From the NCBI GenBank assembly GCA_028641055.1, contig CM054062.1, positions 275,151,349 to 275,215,348 on the forward strand: a stretch of 64,000 nucleotides of DNA. Direction: 5' to 3'. Below the pieces are notes generated by a model. The model saw only the letters and a list, made by a program, of their open reading frames with translations. It was not told the DNA's origin and ran no database searches. A program made the position numbers and the translations under genes. Positions 1 through 10,268 of the stretch are shown here, piece after piece (the stretch's first letter is position 1; each line of letters opens with the position of its first letter). Source of the DNA: Alopecurus myosuroides. Taxonomy: Eukaryota > Streptophyta > Magnoliopsida > Poales > Poaceae.

Positions 1-1
1 A

Positions 2-2743
2 ACGGCGGAGGAGAAGATCCAACTCTTCAGCGACGAGCTCACCGCCGCTGGAGAAGCAGAATTTGTCGGCAACTGGAGTCCGAGTAACTCTCCCCTCGTC
101 CTCCTTCGACAAATGTCAAAAGAGGGATTGATAGTTAAAGGTAAATGGCGAAAGTCAGATGGTGAACTCGAGCCCAGACCAAAAGACGGAGAGTGTGTCC
201 TCCTTACATCTCACATTACGCGAGGTATGGGTTTACCGCCTTCCGCCTTCTTCATAGACATCCTTAACTATTACGGCGTCCAACCACATAACCTTTCTCC
301 AAATTCCATCCTCTATCTAGCTAGCTTCCAAGCCCTTTTTTAGGGATATCTCGGAATAAATCCTAGTCTAGATTTTTGGCAATACTGTTTTGAAGTAAAA
401 CATAACATCACAGAAGGTATTTCCCCTATCTGTGGAACCATATCTTTTATTCTTCGGAAAAACAGAGAGGATTGGTACCCGAGAATACAAATGCCAGAAC
501 CCACCAAATCCTGGCTGGGTTCCTTCTTCTATCATCAGGACATCCCATTCCCTGGAAAGGAAATCGGGGTTCCTTCATTCGTTAATTCCGCCGCCATTCC
601 TCAAGAGAGTTGGACAGCTGAAGCAGTTGAGACATTGCCAAAAAAAATAATGAAGATAAAGCGCCGTATTGCCAAGCTTACTTCTTCCAAACCTTCCTTA
701 ACTGGGAAAGACACTGTTTTATGCTGGTTCGGACGTCGCATTCAACCCCTTTCATTTCGTTCCCGGCTTCTTTGCGAATACCAAGGGCCAGAAGATAGCA
801 TGAGGGGAACAGATAAAGCCTATACCAAGAAAGATTTTATAAAGCGACTTCATCAGCTAGTTGCCTCCAGCGCCCAAATCGAAGAAAACCTAGCCATTTA
901 TCACGTGGAAAATCGGGTTCCTAAGGTATTTGTACTTTCCTCGTTTCCGAGTTTTCCTCAGATTAACTTGTATCTCCACCTTTTGATCATGTTGTGAATT
1001 CTTTCCTAGTTCAACGAACTCGGAGGGAATGATCTTGCTTCCGATGTCGAACTCAGCAAAATACATGCTAGATTTTACAACAACCGGAAGCGCAAAAGGC
1101 AGGTGACTTTCGAGAAAATGGTAACTGTTGACGGAATTCCTGTCGCCACCTCCAGGTATTTTACCGGGTTTTTCCTAGTTACCATCCTCCTTCAGTTCTT
1201 CGAGATTTTTAACTCTCGGATATTCTTCTTGCAGTCTTGCCCCAACTCCTTTGAAAACAAAGAAGCTGAAGAAACATAAGGCTGCTATCAAGGAAGAATC
1301 TTCTTCTGCAGCCATGGGTCCGAGGAATAGAACGGAAGCTCAGATAGGCGAAAATCTCCGGACCTCTGCTGGAAACGAACCCGTCTCCAATTTGGACAGT
1401 GACATCCGGATAAAAGAAGAACCGTTCGACGATCTCGGATATATTCGTCCGGAGGCTAAAAAGTTCTTCGCTCCTGCCCCTCTAATTCGTCCTTGGCCAC
1501 AAGGTGGATTAGTGGTTCGCAATGATATTGTATTTAACCCTCGCCAGGTCTTACAAGATGGCCTTCATCACGTTTGGATTCTTTTTACTGAATATGCCAA
1601 AGAATTCAACGAGAACTTGGCCGACTTGCGAGAAATGAGCCAGGTGATACCTCTAGCCCCCAAGCATTAAGTTGAAAATCTGAATTCTTCTTAATGTTTT
1701 ATCATATGCTTGTTCATACTTAAGCATTTTGGCTTTTCATTTCCGCATTCAGCATTCCGCAGATGCCATAAACTTGGAAGTTTTTAAGAAGCTTAATCTC
1801 AAAAGTAGAGAAGTAAAAACCCTTCAATCCATGATTGAGTTGAGAAGCAACGAGCTGGCGTCATCTCAGCTACAATTGTCTAAAACAACAGGTATATATT
1901 CTCTGCAGTTTTTATCCGGATAACATTTGTCCCGAATTTTCATAAGCTCGAAATGTTTTTGTATTCCCTAGCTGCTTTAGCAAAAGCCAACAAAATAGCC
2001 AAGGATGCTAGCAATGTATCTCGGCTCCGCGCAGAAAACTCGAGCCTTCGCAAGGAACTTACAAAAGTGGAAAAAGACCTGGAGGCCAGTAATTTGGCCC
2101 TTGGGATTGCTCAATCCCAGGCTTCTTTGCAAGCGGCGGAAAATAAATCTATTATCCATGATTTTGAAAGAATGCTATTCCCGCGCTTGAAAGAAGGCAC
2201 CGAAATTGACAAGGTTCTTGGTAAGTTAGTTTCTTTTACCAATTTCTCCATGTCTTACTTCCTTTTCTTTTGTGGCCTAAACTTGTTTCTGCCATCAAAA
2301 TAGGGAATATTCCAGGCATTTCTCGGATTGAGAAAATCCGAGCTTTTGGAGAAGTATGGAACGCGATCAGAAATGCAGGAATGCAATTGATTAATAAGTT
2401 CCTTCCCGCAAGTACTATAGATTTCTCGGAAGTTTACAAACTTCCGGGTGCCATCATGGAAGTTGCGGGATCAAAGGAATTCATCCTACGCTCCGCTGCA
2501 CGAGGTGGTGCGCGCATGGCACTAGGCCTTATGCGCCTGCACTATCCTGACGCGAAATCTTGGCGCGTGGCCTCTGGTGTCCCTCAAGGGTATACAGAGG
2601 ATCAGCGAACCGCCATCTTTGATGAAGTCAAAGGTCACGCCACCAAGATTGCTTCCATGGTTAACATTTCTATCACTTATCCAGAAGAAGAGGTTCCCGC
2701 GGTCCCCGAAGATGAAAGCAGCGAGGAAGACTCGGATGCTTGA
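2..2743 (+). CDS. Spliced accessory (antisense) ORF of the Tat retrotransposon, one in-frame stop
   Basis: I read six exons: 2-925, 1010-1155, 1235-1643, 1753-1891, 1972-2220 and 2304-2743, with GT/AG junctions and compatible phases throughout. The start codon lies left of the window; the frame is already open at base 2. Exon 1 resembles the plant 'putative gypsy type transposon' domain (Transposase_28 type; GLPPSAFFIDILNYYGVQ, then LASFQALF). Exons 3 and 6 are charged and exons 4-5 look coiled-coil (VSRLRAENSSLRKEL). The C-terminus is acidic (EDESSEEDSDA). Exon 1 contains one in-frame TAG at 341-343, after which the same frame and the same domain continue, so this copy is probably broken by a point mutation. 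The protein would be about 770 residues. Its function is unknown. It runs convergent to pol, as in other Tat elements that carry antisense ORFs. Confidence 0.75.
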
Positions 2744-3364
2744 AGGACTGCCTCTAACCTGGATGATGGATTTGTATAATAGGAGCGCTATTTACACTGT
2801 AATTCATACTGTAACGCTTCTATTTCATTTGTCGAAACAAGAACTCCGCCTTTTGCAGCTTTGAATTATGAAATTCCTTGCAAGTTTGTCGGGTTGAATT
2901 GCTCCCTTATCTACTAAGTTCTCTGGCATATGTGTTTTGACTGTCTTTAGTGTTTTAAATGACTCGATAGCATTATGATCGTCATAACGAGTAACTGGGT
3001 ATAACCAATCAGTTAGAACTCGAAAACATGGACCATACTAAAGGCATTTTTACTAACCAAATCCAGTGACCCAACATATATTCAATCAGGTAATGCTTAA
3101 AGATTTGTAAGGAACTTTCTTGAAACTTGGGCACGCAGGCACAATCCAAGTTTCCTTTAGCTATTAACAGGCTGAAATCATTCAGTTTTTTAACGCCGAG
3201 CACGCAGGCACAATTCTGGTTAACATTGAGTATTTTGTAAGATCATTGGGAAATAGAAAAGGTGGAAACATGCTTTTACTATAATGAACTTGTAAAAAAC
3301 ATGGATATCAGAATTCCAATAACTTTATTTCATGATCTCAAAAGATGTTTACATAGATATTGAA
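2744..3364. other. Non-coding spacer between convergent accessory ORF and pol
   Basis: No ORF is supported here. A 15-bp direct repeat (GCACGCAGGCACAAT) occurs at 3131-3145 and 3200-3214. Transcripts of the accessory ORF and of gag-pol would both terminate in or cross this spacer. Confidence 0.5.
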
Positions 3365-6300
3365 CTAAGTATAGAAGGGACGTAACTGCTGGATGCTCCA
3401 AGGTCTCTTTGTCTCTCCTAGCTCATCATCTATCTTTCTCTTTCTTTTGCGATTCGGTTTCTTGGGATCGTCTTCCGTATCTCGAATGCCAACAAGATAG
3501 TATGATCCATTTTTCATGGCTTTACTTATGACAAATGGCCCTTCCCATACTGGGGCTAATTTGTGCTTCCTTTGCTGCACCAACCTCAGCACTAGGTCAC
3601 CTTCTTTAAAAGAACGATGCCTGATTTTCCGACTATGGTAACGTCTTAAACCCTGCTGGTAAATGGCGGACCTTTGAAGCACAAGCTCTCGTTCCTCTTC
3701 TAGGAGATCAACGGCATTCTGTCGTGCCTCTTCGGCGTCTGATTCGTCAAAATCTTGCACTCTTGGGCTATCATGGATCATATCTGTTGGGAGAATAGCT
3801 TCCGCGCCATAAACTAGGAAAAACGGGGTTTGCCCAGTTGACCTATTTGGCGTCGTTCTTATACTCCAAATCACGGAAGGCAACTCTTCTACCCATGCTC
3901 CGGCCGCTCTATGAAGAGGAGTTTCAAGTCTTGGGCGTATTCCTTGCAGGATTGAGCTATTCATTCGCTCAACCTGTCCATTGGATTGCGGGTGTGCCAC
4001 AGATGCTAGATCTAGGCGAATTCCCGTTTGTCGGCAATATCTTGCCAACTCTCCGATGGAGAAATTTGTCCCGTTGTCGGTTATTATGCTGTGTGGCACA
4101 CCGTATCTCATCACCAAGTCGATGATGAAATTTCTAGCAGTTGCACCATCCAACTTTTTGATGGGCTTAGCCTCCACCCATTTGGTGTACTTATCCACTG
4201 CTACCAACAAATGAGTAAGTCCGCCTCTTGCGGTTTTGAACGGTCCCATCATATCTAGCCCCCAGACCGCAAACGGCCACGTAATGGGGATAGTTTTAAG
4301 TGCTTGGGCCGGCAAATTGGTCTGCTTAGCGTAATATTGACATCCTGCACATGTATTAACTATATGCTCGGCATCTGTCTTGGCTGTTAGCCAGAAAAAA
4401 CCCGCGCGGAATGCTTTTTTGACTATGCTTTTTGATTGAGCATGATGTCCGCAATCGCCGGCGTGGATTTCCTCCAGTATTTCTCTTCCTTCTTCTGGTG
4501 AAATGCACCGCTGAAAAATTCCAGAAATACTGCGTTTATATAGGCAACCGTCAATTACTGTGTATCCTTTGCATCGACGCTGTATTTGTCTTTGCAAGAC
4601 TTCGTCTGCTCCTTCCGGGTACTTCTGATTGACTAAGAAGTTTAAGTACGGAATTGTCCAGTCCGGTTTAACGATCATGACTTCAATCGATTCAGACGCC
4701 AGAGGGTAATCAACGTCTCCACCTTTTATGGATGGCTCATGTAAGTGTTGAACGAATACTCCTGGCGGTAAGGTTTTTACCCTTTCTGATCCCATGCGGG
4801 CTAGCGCATCCGCGTTCCAGTTTTCCTCCCTTTTGATGTGAAGGACCTCGAATCCAAAGAAACAGATGGCGAATTCATCTACCGTTCTCCGATATTCGGC
4901 CATTATAGGACTTTTTGCGTCCCAGGTTTGGTTGAGCTGATGCTGCACCAAATCCGAGTCGCCATAGCACAGTATGCGCTTCACTCCTATTTCTTTTGCG
5001 ATATGCAAGCCGTGAAGCAAAGCTTCATATTCTACCACGTTATTACTGGCGTTGAAGTGTATTTGCAACACGTACTCCATTGTGTCTCCCTTAGGAGATT
5101 TTAAGACTACGCCCGCTCCAGCTCCTTCCTTCATCTTGGATCCGTCAAAGTGCATGATCCAGTACTCGGACTCCGGCATTGGTGTTTTTTCCATTGCTTC
5201 TGTCCAGTCGGCAACAAAATCTGCCAAAACCTGGGATTTTATGGCCGTCCTTGGCTGGTACTTAATGTCGAAAGCTGCCAGCTCAATGCCCCATTTGGCT
5301 ACTCGGCCGGTTGCCTCTGCATTGTTTATAATGTCTCCTAGTGGTGCTTTACTAACCACTGTTATGGAATGCCCTTGGAAGTAATGTCGTAGTTTTCTAG
5401 ATGCGAAAAATACACCATATGCCAGTTTATGGTAGTGTGGGTACCTTTGTTTTGACTCGGAAAAAACTTCGCTTATGTAATATACCGGATGTTGGTCTGG
5501 TATGCTTTGTTCTTCCTTTAACCGTTCCACAACGATTACCGCACTAATAACCCGATTTGTAGCCGTAAGGTACAATAACATGGGCTCTTCGTCTTTTGGG
5601 GATGCCAAAATCGGAGCTTTCATCAAGGTTTCCTTCAACTGAGTCAGCGCCGCATCGGCCTCTTCTATCCATTCGAACTTGTCGGATTTTTTCAGCAGCT
5701 TGTATAGCGGTAATGCTTTATCCCCCAACCGACTAATAAATCTGCTGACGGCAGCTGCGGAACCCGTCAATCTTTGGACATCTTTGACGCAGGTAGGTTT
5801 TGTGATGTTCAAGATTGCCTTGATCTTTTCCGGGTTAACTTCTATTCCTCTGTGAGAAACGATGAAAGCCAGAAGTTTTCCTGAGGGCACCCCGAATACA
5901 CACTTAGATGGATTCAACTTCATCTTGTAGGTGCGCAAGTTTTCGAAAGTTTCTCGCAAATCCTCAAGGAGTGTATCTTTTTCCTTGGTTACGACAGCAA
6001 TATCGTCCACATAAACATGGACATTTTTTCCAATCTGACTATGCAAACAACGTTGCATGCAACGCTGGTAGGTTGCACCTGCGTTCTTCAGGCCAAACGG
6101 CATGGTTACGTAATAATACGTCCCGTATGGGGTTATGAAAGAAGTCTTAATTTGATCTTCCTTTTTCATGCGTATTTGGTGGTACCCGGAGTATGCATCC
6201 AAAAAGCACAAAAGCTCAGAGCCTGCCGTAGCATCTATTATTTGATCGATTCGCGGTAATGCGAACCTATCTTTCGGACACAATTTGTTCAAGCCTGTGT

Positions 6301-6598
6301 AATCTATACACATTCTAAGAGCAGTAGTGTCTTTCTTCGGTACTAATACCGGATTTGCGGACCAGTCAGTATGGATCACTTCCTTGATGAAGTCCGCTGC
6401 TAAAAGCCGGATAATTTCCTTGCCAATAGCCTTCCGTCTTCTTCCGTCAAATCGACGGAGACCTTGTTTGACGGGTTTTGATCCAGGAATAACCTTAAGT
6501 TGGTGCTCAGCAAGTTCCCTGGGTACGCCTGGCATGTCCGCTGGACACCAGGCAAAAATATCCCAGTTCTCACGGAGGAACTTGATGAGCTCGCCTTC
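3365..6598 (-). CDS. pol: Gypsy pol: RT, RNase H, second (archaeal-like) RNase H, integrase
   Basis: This is the continuation, in the same frame, of the gag-protease ORF after a TAG at 6599-6601; the first Met is at 6535. Numbered from that Met, RT shows FLDAYSG (111-117) and YVDDI (175-179). A first RNase H at roughly 318-445 lacks the usual catalytic Asp (LYLTATNRVISAV). A second RNase H at roughly 458-585 has DGS (464-466), an acidic EYEAL, GDSD and NADALA, the arrangement of the extra archaeal-like RNase H of Tat elements. Integrase has an HH..CC zinc region (C729, C732) and D761 (GLDMMGPF), D820 (ITDNGTNF) and E856 (NGQVERMN). The C-terminus is basic and ends in RPWSIQQLRPFYT. It makes cDNA and integrates it. 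All catalytic residues of RT and integrase are present. Confidence 0.92.
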   Translation of the reverse strand, partial: EGELIKFLRENWDIFAWCPADMPGVPRELAEHQLKVIPGSKPVKQGLRRFDGRRRKAIGKEIIRLLAADFIKEVIHTDWSANPVLVPKKDTTALRMCIDYTGLNKLCPKDRFALPRIDQIIDATAGSELLCFLDAYSGYHQIRMKKEDQIKTSFITPYGTYYYVTMPFGLKNAGATYQRCMQRCLHSQIGKNVHVYVDDIAVVTKEKDTLLEDLRETFENLRTYKMKLNPSKCVFGVPSGKLLAFIVSHRGIEVNPEKIKAILNITKPTCVKDVQRLTGSAAAVSRFISRLGDKALPLYKLLKKSDKFEWIEEADAALTQLKETLMKAPILASPKDEEPMLLYLTATNRVISAVIVVERLKEEQSIPDQHPVYYISEVFSESKQRYPHYHKLAYGVFFASRKLRHYFQGHSITVVSKAPLGDIINNAEATGRVAKWGIELAAFDIKYQPRTAIKSQVLADFVADWTEAMEKTPMPESEYWIMHFDGSKMKEGAGAGVVLKSPKGDTMEYVLQIHFNASNNVVEYEALLHGLHIAKEIGVKRILCYGDSDLVQHQLNQTWDAKSPIMAEYRRTVDEFAICFFGFEVLHIKREENWNADALARMGSERVKTLPPGVFVQHLHEPSIKGGDVDYPLASESIEVMIVKPDWTIPYLNFLVNQKYPEGADEVLQRQIQRRCKGYTVIDGCLYKRSISGIFQRCISPEEGREILEEIHAGDCGHHAQSKSIVKKAFRAGFFWLTAKTDAEHIVNTCAGCQYYAKQTNLPAQALKTIPITWPFAVWGLDMMGPFKTARGGLTHLLVAVDKYTKWVEAKPIKKLDGATARNFIIDLVMRYGVPHSIITDNGTNFSIGELARYCRQTGIRLDLASVAHPQSNGQVERMNSSILQGIRPRLETPLHRAAGAWVEELPSVIWSIRTTPNRSTGQTPFFLVYGAEAILPTDMIHDSPRVQDFDESDAEEARQNAVDLLEEERELVLQRSAIYQQGLRRYHSRKIRHRSFKEGDLVLRLVQQRKHKLAPVWEGPFVISKAMKNGSYYLVGIRDTEDDPKKPNRKRKRKIDDELGETKRPWSIQQLRPFYT

Positions 6599-9500
6599 CT
6601 ATTTGTCAGTCATCCCAGTCCCTACGACGACAAATTTTGTCGGATCTTTGGGATCTAGGATTACCTGTCTTGTATTCTCGGATGCCTTGAAGCTGTCTGT
6701 TGGCTTCCGAGTTTCTTTTCCTGCCGGCATTTCTGACGGCGATACCTCCTTGGCTAATTCCTTCAGTTCTTCCTTTGCTATGACTCTCTGAGCGCAAAGG
6801 GCGTTTTCTTTCTCCAACTCGTTTGCCAGCTTAAAATCACCAGCTATAGTGATTACTCCTCCTTTGGGTCCTGGCATCTTCAGCTTGTTATAAATATAAC
6901 AAGATCTTGCCATGAATTTGGCGAAAGCTGGACGTCCGAGTATTGCGTGATGCACGAACGGCACTACTTCGAAGGATACTTTTTCCTGCCGGAAGTGATC
7001 TTTATCTCCGAAGGTGACATCTAGGGAAATTTCTCCTAGGGATCGTGCTTGCCTGCCAGGGACGATACCATGGAAGCGTATATTGCTGTAGTTGAGCTGA
7101 GACTCGGAAATCTTCAGGTGCTTCAGTGTATCCAGGTACATTATATTAATGCTGGATCCTCCATCCATCAGCACTCTTCTTAGCCTGGTATTTTGAACAA
7201 TAGGGCTTACAACAAGAGCTTGTGTGCCGGGTTCAGGGATATTTCCGGGATGATCAGACTGATCCCAGACTATTGGTGTGTTAGAGTACTTCAAGAATTT
7301 CGGGGTTGCTGGTACAACCGCGTTTATTTCTCGAAGTGTTCTTTTTGCCACCTTTGTTGATGGGGTTGCTAAAAAAGTTAGCATTGCTTCTCCATCAACC
7401 CTCGGAAACTTGGGTTCGCCTTTACGCTGCTGTTCCTGGATTTTTTCGTCAGTGTCCGATTCACTGTCTTCTTTGTCAGCTTCTGACTTTTGTTTGGCGG
7501 ATTTCCTTTTGGAACCCTTCCCTTTGTTTCCGGACCCTGCAGTGCCCTTCATGTGCTTATTCAGCCGGCATTGCGCGTTTGTATGGGTGGGTTTCCCAAA
7601 TTGCGAGTGGTGAACGCAAGGTTCCGACTTAATCCTTTCCCACTCCTCTGGAGTGTAATTGATTGGATCTGGGTTGCGTCCTTTCCACTTATTTCCCTTT
7701 TCTCCTCCAAAGGCTATGTTCACCTCTTTGGGCTTCGTCGTTGTTTCTGGAGTGGCTTTTTTGTCAGAACGAGGGGTTTTCTTGGCAAGTATCAATGATT
7801 CAATATTGCCTCCTCTTGCTCTGATGTCATCCTCGGCTGCGGCATGCTCATTGGCGGTTGTAAGCATGGATCCGAGATCCTTGTGCTTTTTGGAACCAAC
7901 CATGAACGGTACGAGTCCGGGTTTTAGGCCATTGACGAAAGCATGCATTGCTTGTACGTCAGTTACTCCAGAGCAACTATTCTTCATTGCTGTCCATCTG
8001 GAGATGAAATCCACGTATGGTTCATCCTCAAATTGCGTGCAACGGTTTAGCTGGTTGATGCTATTCGGGCGTTTGTATGTTCCCCAGAAATGCTGAGTAA
8101 ATACTCTAGCCATATCGTCCCAGCTATCGACTGTTCGTGACGGTAATCCATTGATCCAATCTCTGGCTCCATCCAGCAACATTAGGGGAAGAAACTTGAC
8201 AGCTTCCAGGTCTGTCCCATTGTTGATCTGGACGGCTGTATAGTAATCCGAGAGCCAGGTATCCGGGTTTGTGCTGCCAGTGTATTTCTGGTACGTTGGA
8301 CCGACCTTGGCAAAGCCAGAATGCAGCGTTATTCTTCGGATCCTGTCGGTAAAACATTTAGGACCAAAGTATAGATCATCTTTTTCTGCTCTGTCAATGT
8401 GTGCAGAATATCTTCCGGCTGAATGGGCGGAAGGGGATCTGCTCCTTTCTCTACCATTGTTGCGCGAACACGCTCTTCCGGGATTGTTTCTATCTCTTCC
8501 GTGTTCACGCCCTTTTGAGTTAGGCGGAGTTCTACTCCTGTGCCTTTCTTTGTCCTTAGGCGGTGTCCGGGATCTCTCACGCCTGTGAGGTATATCGTAT
8601 CTTCCAGCTTTCTCAGCTGGGTTTCTCGGAGGTGGCATTATTTTGCCGTCTTTCCGGTGTTTGTCTTCCCGATCGTGGGGTTTATACCCATCTTTCGGGA
8701 GATGGGATCCGGTTTTAGACGCTGCATCCCGGTTGTCGGGGTTTTTCTTGTCTTTTCTCGAATCCTCTTTTTTATCTTTTGAGTTGTCTGAATCCCCGGG
8801 TTCTTCCGGTTCAGGTGCTCCAGCAGCGCAAGTAGCTGTCTTGCATAGAGCGGAGTTATCATGCAGCCTCCCTGATCGCTCTTGAGCGTGCTGTTGTTGT
8901 TGCAATGCTTTTCCTAGGAAAGCATACACCCCTTGGAGTTTTTCCCCGTTGGAATACAGATCGTTGTTAAGAATCGCGAACGCTGCTTCCGCGTTTTCTG
9001 CTGCGGTCTTGTATATTGGTTCGCCCTTGGCATCTTTGCCGTTTGCCTGCTTTTGCCAAGATGGGTTATGGAACCTTTCTTTTGGCGGCAGTTCTTCCGG
9101 TCTTGCGATTCCGGGTAACCTAGTAGGTTTTAACGCGGATCTATGCTTTCTCTCGTACTCCTCTATTTCTTCCTTCATGACTTTGATGTCATTATGGGTT
9201 TGTTGGAGATGTTGCCGAGATCTGAGTAGATGTTGCTGTTGCCGTTGGAAAGCTTGTCTCCTGGCTTCCAGCATCTCAGGGGGTTCATCTGGTCCCACTG
9301 GTGTTTGCAATAGCTCTTGCTCTTCCTGTTCCGTCATTGGCGGAGCAGTGATTTCCTTAGATTTCTTCTCCGCAGGCTTTGTTCCGCTAACATCTCCAAC
9401 TTCCAGGTTTTCATCAGCGAGATCAGCTGATTTTTTCTTCCGGATTTTGTATTGGAGTTTTTTAGAAGCACGGTGCTTTTTCTTGGAAGAGGGAGGTTTT

Positions 9501-10045
9501 TTGACAGGCTCATCTTCTGTCATCTCCTTGACATTGGGGAATATCGGAGAGGTTTCTCCGTCTTCTCTCTCTTCCACTGGCGGAGGGGTTTTAGGGCTTT
9601 CCTGGCTGCCGGCGTCCGTGGTATCAGCCGGTTTTGCCATTAAGACTTCATGGAATCCCTCTTGAAAGGATTTAACCTTTCTTACGAAGGCGTCCTCATC
9701 TTCGTCTTCAGAGTCGAAGTTATCCGATCCGGTTTCCGACTCCAACCTCGCCTCAATGGCGGCAAGCACGGATTCTGCTTCCGAGTTCATCGTCTTGTTG
9801 ACGGATGTCGGATCTTCCGCCTCTGTGACGGGTGTTTGCTCTTCCGTCTCCATGACGGGTGCGTTGTTGTCTGCCTCTTGCACGGGATTTCCGTCATCCG
9901 TGTTTTCGGCGATTTCAGATTGCACCATGCCGATAAAGTGTGTATCACTTTTTTGTCGGCGATCTGAGCAGAATCCGGTATCATAGTCATCTTCGATTGG
10001 GTATAGGGCGGGTGGGATAAACTTGCTTCCACCGCAAAACCCCAT
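6599..10045 (-). CDS. gag: Gypsy gag-protease polyprotein
   Basis: The open frame extends to 10309, but its first roughly 20 codons translate the LTR end and the primer-binding site, so the true start must be downstream. Met codons at 10045 or 9928 are the candidates; I chose 10045. The long N-terminal part is acidic, then basic and Ser/Arg-rich (RERSRSPSAHS). The capsid-type gag domain follows (TWLSDYYTAV, LDGARDWINGL, FTQHFWGTYKRP). A Cys/His segment (CVHHSQFGKPTHTNAQC) stands in for a zinc knuckle. An aspartic protease with DGGSSINIMYL and ILGRPAF lies near the C-terminus. The frame stops at TAG 6601-6599, and pol continues in the same frame. The stop is either a mutation or a read-through site. 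Confidence 0.88.
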   Translation of the reverse strand: MGFCGGSKFIPPALYPIEDDYDTGFCSDRRQKSDTHFIGMVQSEIAENTDDGNPVQEADNNAPVMETEEQTPVTEAEDPTSVNKTMNSEAESVLAAIEARLESETGSDNFDSEDEDEDAFVRKVKSFQEGFHEVLMAKPADTTDAGSQESPKTPPPVEEREDGETSPIFPNVKEMTEDEPVKKPPSSKKKHRASKKLQYKIRKKKSADLADENLEVGDVSGTKPAEKKSKEITAPPMTEQEEQELLQTPVGPDEPPEMLEARRQAFQRQQQHLLRSRQHLQQTHNDIKVMKEEIEEYERKHRSALKPTRLPGIARPEELPPKERFHNPSWQKQANGKDAKGEPIYKTAAENAEAAFAILNNDLYSNGEKLQGVYAFLGKALQQQQHAQERSGRLHDNSALCKTATCAAGAPEPEEPGDSDNSKDKKEDSRKDKKNPDNRDAASKTGSHLPKDGYKPHDREDKHRKDGKIMPPPRNPAEKAGRYDIPHRRERSRTPPKDKERHRSRTPPNSKGREHGRDRNNPGRACSRNNGRERSRSPSAHSAGRYSAHIDRAEKDDLYFGPKCFTDRIRRITLHSGFAKVGPTYQKYTGSTNPDTWLSDYYTAVQINNGTDLEAVKFLPLMLLDGARDWINGLPSRTVDSWDDMARVFTQHFWGTYKRPNSINQLNRCTQFEDEPYVDFISRWTAMKNSCSGVTDVQAMHAFVNGLKPGLVPFMVGSKKHKDLGSMLTTANEHAAAEDDIRARGGNIESLILAKKTPRSDKKATPETTTKPKEVNIAFGGEKGNKWKGRNPDPINYTPEEWERIKSEPCVHHSQFGKPTHTNAQCRLNKHMKGTAGSGNKGKGSKRKSAKQKSEADKEDSESDTDEKIQEQQRKGEPKFPRVDGEAMLTFLATPSTKVAKRTLREINAVVPATPKFLKYSNTPIVWDQSDHPGNIPEPGTQALVVSPIVQNTRLRRVLMDGGSSINIMYLDTLKHLKISESQLNYSNIRFHGIVPGRQARSLGEISLDVTFGDKDHFRQEKVSFEVVPFVHHAILGRPAFAKFMARSCYIYNKLKMPGPKGGVITIAGDFKLANELEKENALCAQRVIAKEELKELAKEVSPSEMPAGKETRKPTDSFKASENTRQVILDPKDPTKFVVVGTGMTDK

Positions 10046-10248
10046 TGCTTCTGCAGTTAGTCCGATAAAGATGTTAGCAGATCCTATCGGTAACACGCAG
10101 GCACTTACCAGGTGGTTTTGCGCCGGTATGTAGGATCCGTTGTCGAGGAAGCGCCCGACGTCGTTGTCGAATTCCAAGCTTCCGACAGTGATTGATCTTC
10201 CGATTCCGCCAAGTATCCCAGATCGGAATCTTACGCCTGACGTCGTTT

Positions 10249-10266
10249 GCCCCACGGTGGGCGCCA
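10249..10266 (-). other. Primer-binding site of the Tat element
   Basis: On the minus strand the sequence TGGCGCCCACCGTGGGGC begins two bases after the LTR end. This is the expected place for tRNA priming of minus-strand cDNA and is a form typical of Tat elements. The matching tRNA was not determined. Confidence 0.82.
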
Positions 10267-10268
10267 AC

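Noticed and set aside
6327..9967. Plus-strand ORFs over gag-pol (for example at 8949-9665)
   Set aside because: Low-complexity antisense shadows of the gag-protease gene, with no exon structure.
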